Shown here piece after piece: positions 52,547 to 59,214 of a DNA stretch of 59,214 nucleotides (position 1 is the stretch's first letter; each line of letters opens with the position of its first letter). The stretch is from Desulfobacula sp. GTDB lineage: Bacteria > Desulfobacterota > Desulfobacteria > Desulfobacterales > Desulfobacteraceae. The notes beneath the pieces are model-generated. The model worked only from the letters and a program-made list of their open reading frames with translations, was not told where the DNA came from and ran no database searches. A program made the position numbers and the translations under genes. The DNA lies in contig NZ_JAUWQB010000010.1 of the NCBI RefSeq assembly GCF_030611305.1, forward strand, positions 1 to 59,214, in the 5' to 3' direction.

Positions 52547-53338
52547 ATGGCACAATCGAACACGAAAAATTTATCAGTTTTGGATCAACCTCAAGTTTTG
52601 AGGTATCTTTTCCATCCGCGATTTGAAGACAGCTTAAGGCAGACAAGAAACAACCGGGCTGACATAATGATCCCGGTTGACGAAGGGATTCAGGTGGGTG
52701 CGTCATTTCATTTTGTAAAGAATGATGCACCTGTGATACTTTTTTTCCATGGCAACGGGGAAATTGTTTCCGATTATGACGATTTCGGATGTCTGTATAA
52801 TGATATAGGTATTAATTTTTTAGTCGTAGATTACCGGGGATATGGAAGATCAACAGGCAGCCCATCTGTCACATCAATGATGAAGGATTGCCTCAGGATT
52901 TTTGATTTTGTCCTGGCGTATATGTCAACTATGAAATTGACCGGCCCTCTCTGTGTTATGGGAAGATCTTTGGGCAGTGCATCAGCAATTGAACTTTGTG
53001 CTACAAGAGCAAATGATTTTAAATGTCTGATGATTGAAAGTGGATTTGCCTGGGCGGCACCATTGCTGCAGAAGCTTGGTATTAATCCTCAGATCATCGG
53101 CTTTAAGGAAGAACTGGGTTTTGAAAATATCGATAAAATTAAAACATTTTCAAAACCCTTTCTTTTGATTCATGCTCAATTTGATCACATTATTCCATTT
53201 TCAGATGGCCAGGCGCTCTTTGATGCATGTGCTTCAAGCGATAAAACACTTTTGGAGATCAAGGGGGCAAATCATAATGATATTTTTATGAGAGGAATGG
53301 GCCAATACCTGGAACATATTAAAAAGATCTGTCTTTAG
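52547..53338 (+). CDS. Alpha/beta hydrolase, serine aminopeptidase S33-like
   Basis: A 263-residue hydrolase with oxyanion motif FFHGNGE, VVDYRGYGRSTGSP, nucleophile elbow VMGRSLGSASA and a late His in KGANHNDIF. The HGN and RGYG motifs place it near YfhR/BEM46-type hydrolases. AGGAGGGG precedes its start. It is 32 bases downstream of the MFS gene and likely co-transcribed. Confidence 0.88.
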   Translation: MAQSNTKNLSVLDQPQVLRYLFHPRFEDSLRQTRNNRADIMIPVDEGIQVGASFHFVKNDAPVILFFHGNGEIVSDYDDFGCLYNDIGINFLVVDYRGYGRSTGSPSVTSMMKDCLRIFDFVLAYMSTMKLTGPLCVMGRSLGSASAIELCATRANDFKCLMIESGFAWAAPLLQKLGINPQIIGFKEELGFENIDKIKTFSKPFLLIHAQFDHIIPFSDGQALFDACASSDKTLLEIKGANHNDIFMRGMGQYLEHIKKICL

Positions 53339-53344
53339 CGTTGT

Positions 53345-53872
53345 TTATTTTTCCATAAAGGGAACGATAAAGATCGGAACGCCGGACCGTTTCAATACCT
53401 TTCTTACCACATGGTCTCCCATGGCTTCTGCCAGGAGGCCTTGTTGTTTGCACCCCATGACGATCAAGTCGCATTCTTCCTCTTTAGCCGTTGATGTGAT
53501 TTCATCGGCAATGGAACGACCTTCAGCCACCAGAATTTTCGAAATCAGGGAATGATTTTCAGATGCGTCTTTGTTCTGTTCGGCACCTTCAAAAAAGCCG
53601 GCAATGGCCTGACGGATTTTCAGGGCATCAATATTTTTTCCTATCAGGATGTCTCTTGCCCCATTTCGATGCTTTGATTTTAAGTTTTCATATAATTGTT
53701 CGCCAAACGCCATTTGGATTCGTTTTTCAGAATGCTGAGTTTCTTCCATCACATGAAGAACGACGATATTTGCATTATTGCGGATGGCCAAAGTAGCAGC
53801 ATGCTCAAAAACCTGCTTCATACTGGCAGAAAGATCAGATGCAAAAAGGATGTTTTTTGTTGGTTGAATCAT
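53345..53872 (-). CDS. Universal stress protein family protein
   Basis: A 175-residue single-domain UspA protein: N-terminal ILFASDLSASM and the ATP-binding loop VMGCKQQGLLAEAMGDHVVRKVLKRSGVPIFIV. The usual G-x2-G-x9-G(S/T) reads G-C-K-Q-Q-G...G-D, so ATP binding is uncertain. Convergent with the hydrolase gene, gap 6 bases. Confidence 0.9.
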   Translation of the reverse strand: MIQPTKNILFASDLSASMKQVFEHAATLAIRNNANIVVLHVMEETQHSEKRIQMAFGEQLYENLKSKHRNGARDILIGKNIDALKIRQAIAGFFEGAEQNKDASENHSLISKILVAEGRSIADEITSTAKEEECDLIVMGCKQQGLLAEAMGDHVVRKVLKRSGVPIFIVPFMEK

Positions 53873-53935
53873 TTTCAGTACTCCCGTATTTTTATTTAAG
53901 GAATGGTTATTTTAGCGTTTTATCACATATATTAA

Positions 53936-54220
53936 TTAATTGGGCGTGTAATCAGCTCTCTTTTTTAACTCTTTGCCACATTTAAAGAAGGGAAGCTTTT
54001 TAGAATCAATCCGGACAGTTTCTCCGGTTTTCGGATTTCTGCCGGTATAGGATTTATATTCTTTCAGATAAAAGGACCATAGCCCCCTCAGTTCGACTCG
54101 ATTCCCATCTGTCAGGGCATTTGTCATCTCTAAAAAAAATAAATTCACGACGTCAGTTGCTTCATTTTGACTCAGAGAACATCTGTTTTTCAGTGTTTCA
54201 ATCAATTTAAGCTTATTCAC
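53936..54220 (-). CDS. HU/IHF family DNA-binding protein
   Basis: A 94-residue histone-like protein with ELRGLWSFYLKEYKSYTGRNPKTGETVRI; GRNPKTGE is the DNA-bending arm with the intercalating Pro. The sequence is closer to IHF-beta/HU variants. GTG start at 54220 with GGAGA at a normal distance. Confidence 0.92.
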   Translation of the reverse strand: MNKLKLIETLKNRCSLSQNEATDVVNLFFLEMTNALTDGNRVELRGLWSFYLKEYKSYTGRNPKTGETVRIDSKKLPFFKCGKELKKRADYTPN

Positions 54221-54311
54221 TTATTATCTCCATATTATTAATATACACTAAAAATTATTCTATATGTATAATAAAAAAATTAATGATAACACAATAGGTA
54301 AAAGCTCCTAT

Positions 54312-55271
54312 CTATTTATTAAATTCAAGTTCAGCGTTGAAAAAGCGTTTCACCATGTCCTGGTATTTAGCGATAGAGTTGGTTTTCAGTATGTTTTTAA
54401 GCGGTTTTCTGCTTTGCTTAAAGGATGCAAGATAGCTCCAGAATCCTTTCATTCGTCCGGTTAAATGAGCCGGTCCAGAGAATATTTTTTTATAACTGTC
54501 AAAAAGATCGTCATGAAAATCTTTTAATCGTTCAATTTGATCTTTCTTTACGATAATTTGTTTTATATTTTCTGCAAGGAATGGGTTGGAAAGAATTCCC
54601 CGGCCAATCATGAACCGTCTGATATGGGGGAATTTTTTTTGAACGGCATAAAATGAATTTAAATCCGTTATATCACCGTTATAAGTGAGCGGGTGCCGGC
54701 TGCAAAGAAGTGTTTTCTCAAATGCATCATGATCTGGTGTCCCCTCATACATTTGTAGCCCGGTTCTGGGGTGAAGAATGATTTCATCTAAGGGATATTT
54801 ATCCAAAACAGGTAAGACCTTGAAAATTTCATCTTTTGATCTTCTGCCTAACCGGACTTTTATAGAAAGTGTATTTGAAATTTTGGATAACACGGTATCC
54901 AGAAAGGTATCAATTTCCTCAGGATACATTAAAAGCCCTGACCCCCTCTTTTTTTTTGCAATTTTTGAATGGGGACAGCCCAGGTTCCAATTTATTTTTT
55001 GATGACCCATTTCATAAAGGTGATCAGCAAGAAATATGAAGTCTTTGGCAACATTTCCAAGAATTTGAGGAACTACAAAAAGTTTCTTGTTATTTTCAGG
55101 ATCGACATCTTTTATTCTGGAGGGTTTTAATCGCATCTGGCCCATGGTTGAAATGAATGGAGCCACCGCCTCATCAACACCTGAAAAATGATCTGAGAAT
55201 ACATTTCGATAGGTGACGTCGGTAAAACCCTGGAGCGGAGCAAGTATTATGGTTGTATCGGTTTTTTTCAT
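54312..55271 (-). CDS. tRNA-dihydrouridine synthase, DusA/DusC-like
   Basis: A second Dus in the window, 319 residues. ILAPLQGFTDVTYRNVF opens the barrel; the catalytic Cys is in INWNLGCPHSKIAKKKRGSGLL; MIGRGILSNPFLAE is the phosphate loop. The subgroup cannot be fixed by eye; it is distinct from the DusB above. A single gene, divergent from the acyl-CoA synthetase. Confidence 0.9.
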   Translation of the reverse strand: MKKTDTTIILAPLQGFTDVTYRNVFSDHFSGVDEAVAPFISTMGQMRLKPSRIKDVDPENNKKLFVVPQILGNVAKDFIFLADHLYEMGHQKINWNLGCPHSKIAKKKRGSGLLMYPEEIDTFLDTVLSKISNTLSIKVRLGRRSKDEIFKVLPVLDKYPLDEIILHPRTGLQMYEGTPDHDAFEKTLLCSRHPLTYNGDITDLNSFYAVQKKFPHIRRFMIGRGILSNPFLAENIKQIIVKKDQIERLKDFHDDLFDSYKKIFSGPAHLTGRMKGFWSYLASFKQSRKPLKNILKTNSIAKYQDMVKRFFNAELEFNK

Positions 55272-55327
55272 ATATGGCGGCTAATTTTGATTAATAGTTT
55301 AAATTCACAAGAAATCAGAAATAAACT

Positions 55328-55357
55328 TTGACAAACATTGTGGTGATAACTTATACA
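55328..55357 (+). promoter_or_regulatory. Predicted sigma-70 promoter of the acyl-CoA synthetase gene
   Basis: Perfect TTGACA (55328-55333) and TATACA (55352-55357) with an 18-base spacer; transcription would start near 55364, about 59 bases before the ATG at 55423. Confidence 0.55.
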
Positions 55358-55422
55358 ATCAAGTGTTTTAGTCAAATCTTATAACGAACATTAAATAAGA
55401 ATGCAAGGAGTGTTTCAAAGGT

Positions 55423-57189
55423 ATGAAAGAGTTTTTCAAAGAGGTTATCCGGATAAATATGATGGAAGAAACCCTGGACAAGGAAGATTGCGCCAGAAAA
55501 CTGTTTGCCCGGTTAAATGCCATGGAACCGCCTGAATATTTTAATTGGGCCGCTGACATATTTGAAGATCTTCATGTCAAGGGAAATCCTGAAAAAAAAG
55601 CCTTGATCTGGACAGATATCGATACTTTGGAGACCAAAACTTATTCTTACAGAACCTTATCGCAAAAGGCAAATCAACTGATAAATTTCTTTTTAAAATC
55701 AGGGGTCGAAAAAGGGGATAATCTCTATATGATGAGTCCCGTCTTACCTGAAAGCTGGTTTGCGGGACTTGCCTGCATTAAGGCGGGAATGGTCAATGTT
55801 CCAACAGCAACTACAATGAGTCAAAGAGAGTTGGAATTCAGGTTTGAAACCTATCCTCCCAAGGCTATCGTGGCAGATGAAGATTCTGCATGCCTGATTG
55901 ATAAAGCTCTTGAAGAAATAGATATTGAACCGAAACTTAAACTGGTTTTAGGACAAAAAGAGGGCTGGATATCATTTGATGCGATTGAAAATGAATCCCT
56001 TGAAGCTGAGACTGCAAAGACAAGATACGACGATATTCTTTTCTGCTTTTTCACTTCGGGGACAACCGGTCTTCCTAAAAGGGTCGGACACACAGCAATA
56101 TCGTACCCGGTGGGACACTTGTCAACCACAGTGATGATTGGTATAAAGCCTGATGATGTCCATCATAACCTGAGTGCACCCGGATGGGCAAAATGGGCAT
56201 GGTCCAGTTTTTTTGCCCCCTTTAATGTCGGTGCCACAACAACCGGGTTTAAATTTTCATTTCTGGATGGAGAACAATATCTTGATGCTGTTTCAAGGCA
56301 TGGAGTGACAACGTTTTGTGCGCCTCCGACCGCCTGGAGAATGTTTGCGAACATGAATCTTGACTCTTTTAATCTGTCGTGTTTAAAGCAATCTGTCAGC
56401 GCCGGAGAACCCTTGAATCCCGATGTGATTGAAAAATGGAAAAACCATACCAACACAGAGATAAGGGACTTTTACGGTCAGACTGAATCCACAGCCATGA
56501 TTGGAAACCCTCCCTGGATGAAGGGTAAAATGCGGTCAGGATCTTTTGGGCATCCTTCATTTATGTATGATGTGGCGTTGGCCGATAATGAAGGCAATGA
56601 GATCACTGAAGCGGACCAGGTGGGCCACATTGTGGTCAAACTCGATAAATGGCGGGCCATTGGGCTCTTTTCAGAATATATTGGCAGTCCTGAAAAAATG
56701 AGTTCCGTTTTCGTGGGTAATTATTATTATACCGGTGACCGGGCATCTTTTGATGAAGACGGGTATTGGTGGTTTGTGGGAAGAGCTGATGATGTGATTA
56801 AATCCTCGGATTACAGGATCGGTCCCTTTGAAGTTGAAAGTGCCCTTGTGGAATATCCTGCCGTAGCAGAAGTGGCAGTCATCGGTGCTCCTGATCCAAA
56901 TCGATATCAGCTTGTTAAAGCCTATGTGATTTTAAATCCAAGTTATCAGGCTTCGAGGGAACTGGCGCTGAAACTTTTTAAACATACCATCACCATTTTA
57001 CCCAAATTTAAAATCCCAAGAATCATAGAGTTTGTTCCTGAAATCCCAAAGACCATCAGTGGCAAAATCAGGCGAATTGAATTAAGACAAATTGAAATTG
57101 CCAAACAAGGGAATGCGGTTGATGAAGAAATTAAGGAATATTTTTACTGGGATTTTTCAGAACTGAATTCAAAAAAGAAATTTACATAA
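55423..57189 (+). CDS. AMP-forming acyl-CoA synthetase, medium-chain type
   Basis: ANL ligase of 588 residues. The P-loop is FFTSGTTGLPKRVGHT, A5 is DFYGQTESTAMIG, A7 YTGDRASFDEDGYWWFVGRADDVIKSSDYRIGPFEVES, and the catalytic lysine region is PKTISGKIRRIE. It resembles medium-chain (MACS) acyl-CoA synthetases rather than FadD. CAAGGAG precedes the start. Its end overlaps a convergent CoA-transferase gene by 8 bases; the two may act on the same acyl-CoA pool. Confidence 0.9.
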   Translation: MKEFFKEVIRINMMEETLDKEDCARKLFARLNAMEPPEYFNWAADIFEDLHVKGNPEKKALIWTDIDTLETKTYSYRTLSQKANQLINFFLKSGVEKGDNLYMMSPVLPESWFAGLACIKAGMVNVPTATTMSQRELEFRFETYPPKAIVADEDSACLIDKALEEIDIEPKLKLVLGQKEGWISFDAIENESLEAETAKTRYDDILFCFFTSGTTGLPKRVGHTAISYPVGHLSTTVMIGIKPDDVHHNLSAPGWAKWAWSSFFAPFNVGATTTGFKFSFLDGEQYLDAVSRHGVTTFCAPPTAWRMFANMNLDSFNLSCLKQSVSAGEPLNPDVIEKWKNHTNTEIRDFYGQTESTAMIGNPPWMKGKMRSGSFGHPSFMYDVALADNEGNEITEADQVGHIVVKLDKWRAIGLFSEYIGSPEKMSSVFVGNYYYTGDRASFDEDGYWWFVGRADDVIKSSDYRIGPFEVESALVEYPAVAEVAVIGAPDPNRYQLVKAYVILNPSYQASRELALKLFKHTITILPKFKIPRIIEFVPEIPKTISGKIRRIELRQIEIAKQGNAVDEEIKEYFYWDFSELNSKKKFT

Positions 57190-59038
57190 AAGACATTTTA
57201 ACATCCACTTCGCCACTGCCGCTTCGTAAGAATTTTGCTGACGGATATTTTTTTTGGAACACATTGATCATTTTGCGGTTTTCAGCCAGAACCGTTGCTA
57301 TAAATTGTTTGTAATTATTCTCCTTTGCAATGGTTTCAAGGATTTTAAGAAGATATGATCCAATCCCCATTCCATGGAGTTTTTCCTTAACAAGAAATGC
57401 CACTTCAGCGGAATCAGCATCAGCTTCAGCATAAGATCCAATAGCCACAATCTGTTTTCGTTTGCCCAACTGCATCAGTCCGATGATGGTCATGTTTCTC
57501 CGATAATCCACCAGGGCCCATTGTTTTTGAAGCATATCCCTTGAAAAGATTTTTCGTTTGTTAAAAAATCTGTAATAAATAGAGTCTTCCTGCAAAGAAT
57601 AGTAAAAATGCCTGGATTCAAATTCATCAGACGGTAAAAGGGGTCTGAAATCAATGGTTTTTCCATTGGTCAGTTTTTTTGAATAGAGGTATTGATCCAG
57701 AAATAAAAGATCCTGGGTTGTCGGCGGGAGCTGATCCGGGAATATATAATGCCTTTTTTTAGCTTCTTCTATCAGATTTTTTCTGAATTTCGGGTGAGCA
57801 ATCCGGGCAAGTTCCATTACCCGTTGATAGATGCTCTTCCTTCGCATCTCTGCAATGCCATACTCGGTCACAATAATATCAATATCTCCCCTGGTTGTTG
57901 CCACGCCGGCACCTTCACTTAAATGGGTGACGATTCTTGAAATTTCACCATTTTGAGCGGTTGACGGAATGATAATAATGGAAAAACCACCCTCTGACAT
58001 GGCTGAACCCCTGATAAAGTCAACCTGGTCACCCATGCCGCTATAAAAAAGATACCCTTTTGAATCTGAACAGACCTGGCCTGTCAAATCCACCTCAAGG
58101 GCAGAACTGATGGAGATGAAATTATCATTTTTAGCAATTATATTGGGATCATTTACAAATTCAGAAGATTTAAAATAAAAAATGGGATTGTTGTCAACAT
58201 AATCATATAATTCTTTAGAACCCATACACAGGGATGCAACAACCCTGTCCGGGAGGTATGATTTTTTTTTGTTGGTGATGACTTTTTTTTTAAATAAAGG
58301 TAAAAGGCCGTCTGTGACAACCTGTGTGTGGATACCTAAGTTTTTTTTGCCGGAAAGATAGGGAACAACGGCATCGGGCAGATGTCCAAAGCCAATTTGC
58401 AGCGTCGCACCGTCATCCACAAGCCTGTTGACATAATGGCCGATTCTTTCAACAATTTTCTGGTTTTTCATTTCCGGAAGAGATTCAAGTATGGGTTCTT
58501 TATGCTCTACAAGATAATCAATTTCATCAATATGGATAATACCGTCTCCCCATGTTCTGGGCATTTCAGGGTTGACCTGAGCAATGACAATCTCTGCATT
58601 TTTCATCCCGGAAAGGGTAATATCAACCGAGATACCCAAACTGCAATAACCGTGGTTATCCGGCGGACTGATCTGTATCAGGGCAACATCAAGTCCGATT
58701 TCATGGTTTTCAAAAATTTTAGGGATCTGTGACAGATAAACAGGAATATAATCGATTTTTCCTTCAAAAGCAGCTTGCCGCATTAAAAGAGAAATGAAAA
58801 ATAATTTTATAGAGAATCTTGAAAGAAAATTTTCATCATTAACATATTTGGAAAGGGTAGCTGAAAGCATTTGATAGATAACAATATCCTGAATGGATAA
58901 ATCTTCTACCATGGCCTTTATTAATTTCTGGGGTTCCCCACATCCGGTGCCGATAAAGACCCTTGAGCCGTTTTTTATTTTTTTGACGCTCTCCTGCGTT
59001 GTAAGCAGTTTGTCAGGGCAAACATTCCTAAGATCCAT
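57182..59038 (-). CDS. Acetyl-CoA hydrolase/CoA-transferase fused to a GNAT domain
   Basis: A 618-residue two-domain protein. Residues 1-430 are a CAT1-type CoA transferase/acetyl-CoA hydrolase: GTGCGEPQKL near the start, GMGDQVDFIRGSAMSEGG and VTEYGIAEMRRKSIYQR. After a linker, residues 465-618 form a GNAT N-acetyltransferase with the acetyl-CoA loop LHGMGIGSYLL. The transferase half would move CoA between acetate and another acid. The GNAT half could acylate proteins with the same CoA esters, a feedback link (inference). Confidence 0.9.
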   Translation of the reverse strand: MDLRNVCPDKLLTTQESVKKIKNGSRVFIGTGCGEPQKLIKAMVEDLSIQDIVIYQMLSATLSKYVNDENFLSRFSIKLFFISLLMRQAAFEGKIDYIPVYLSQIPKIFENHEIGLDVALIQISPPDNHGYCSLGISVDITLSGMKNAEIVIAQVNPEMPRTWGDGIIHIDEIDYLVEHKEPILESLPEMKNQKIVERIGHYVNRLVDDGATLQIGFGHLPDAVVPYLSGKKNLGIHTQVVTDGLLPLFKKKVITNKKKSYLPDRVVASLCMGSKELYDYVDNNPIFYFKSSEFVNDPNIIAKNDNFISISSALEVDLTGQVCSDSKGYLFYSGMGDQVDFIRGSAMSEGGFSIIIIPSTAQNGEISRIVTHLSEGAGVATTRGDIDIIVTEYGIAEMRRKSIYQRVMELARIAHPKFRKNLIEEAKKRHYIFPDQLPPTTQDLLFLDQYLYSKKLTNGKTIDFRPLLPSDEFESRHFYYSLQEDSIYYRFFNKRKIFSRDMLQKQWALVDYRRNMTIIGLMQLGKRKQIVAIGSYAEADADSAEVAFLVKEKLHGMGIGSYLLKILETIAKENNYKQFIATVLAENRKMINVFQKKYPSAKFLRSGSGEVDVKMSFM

Positions 59039-59107
59039 TCAATTTCTCCTGCCATGCCTGTAAAGAAGATTAAGTGCGCTAATTATTAAATAATTAAAAG
59101 GGTAAAC

Positions 59108-59214
59108 CCCCGGCTTTGCCGGGGAGACTCCCAGAGTTTGACAATTCCGGGAATATACGAAAGTCTCCAATAACGTGAACCGCTCAAAGATCACAAAATA
59201 GGAGACTTTCGATG
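59108..59214 (+). mobile_element. Possible left end of an IS200/IS605-like insertion sequence
   Basis: A GC-rich hairpin CCCCGGC-TTT-GCCGGGG (59108-59124) is followed by an inverted repeat CGAAAGTCTCC (59158-59168) / GGAGACTTTCG (59201-59211) that ends directly before an ATG (59212-59214) at the window edge. Subterminal hairpins ahead of a transposase start are typical of IS200/IS605 ends. The second arm carries GGAG as a ribosome binding site, so the dyad could also repress translation. No transposase sequence is visible, so the call depends on what follows. Confidence 0.4.

Noticed and set aside
1-59214. CRISPR array, prophage or toxin-antitoxin pair
   Set aside because: No regularly spaced direct repeats, phage structural genes or typical toxin/antitoxin pair were seen on either strand.
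1-59214. General UAG or UGA reassignment
   Set aside because: TAG and TGA both end several complete genes at the expected family length, so any recoding must be local.

Overview
The window looks like a chromosomal segment of a strictly anaerobic Desulfobacterota bacterium, most likely a sulfate reducer of the Desulfobacteraceae type. This is inferred from gene content: the mercury-methylation genes hgcA and hgcB, a tungsten-type aldehyde:ferredoxin oxidoreductase, a tungstate transporter, molybdopterin genes, AMP-forming acyl-CoA ligases and a siroheme/CcsA/HemA cluster. No ribosomal RNA, CRISPR array or prophage was seen.

Layout. 1-1.2 kb: end of a ferredoxin-like protein, an NlpC/P60 lipoprotein and tRNA-Thr(CGU). 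1.3-7.9 kb: a branched-chain amino-acid-type ABC transporter operon (livM-livH-livK-livG-livF) ending in an acyl-CoA ligase; livH carries an in-frame amber codon. 7.9-10.9 kb: class II aldolase plus AOR on the minus strand. 11.1-12.3 kb: a diadenylate cyclase fused to a YbbR domain. 12.3-14.0 kb: a compact minus-strand operon HMA protein - hgcA - hgcB. 14.1-19 kb: YhbY, a YheT-type hydrolase, a YchF-like protein with a degenerate G domain, an XRE regulator and UDP-glucose dehydrogenase. 18.5-26.6 kb: pyrR-moaB and mobA-moaE-moaC, rmuC, mltA and tupABC (tungstate uptake), which together could supply pterin and metal to AOR and similar enzymes. 28-34 kb: siroheme and heme genes (sirC-like, ccsA-like, hemA), dksA, a PHP-RNase III fusion and a radical SAM protein. 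34-39.5 kb: PBP1A, an isolated trypsin-like protease flanked by hairpins, and small genes. 39.7-59 kb: ABC-F ATPase, hydrolases, hisI-hisG-aminotransferase-engB-era-HNH, queF, two dihydrouridine synthases, MFS transporter, USP, HU, an acyl-CoA synthetase and a CoA-transferase/GNAT fusion. The last about 100 bases look like the left end of an insertion sequence.

Main finding. The hgcB reading frame is broken by TGA at codon 73, where HgcB normally has its conserved extra cysteine. Translation past this TGA restores a normal HgcB C-terminus ending in the expected vicinal Cys pair, 96 residues in all. Ten bases after the TGA is a perfect 6-bp hairpin with loop AGGUUU, nearly identical to the E. 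coli fdhF SECIS loop. I read this as a selenocysteine-containing HgcB, co-transcribed with HgcA and a small Cys-x2-Cys metal-binding (HMA) protein whose stop overlaps the hgcA start: a selenium-dependent variant of the mercury-methylation system.

Start codons were moved from the longest ORF where a ribosome binding site or family alignment argued for it; these cases are stated in the entries.
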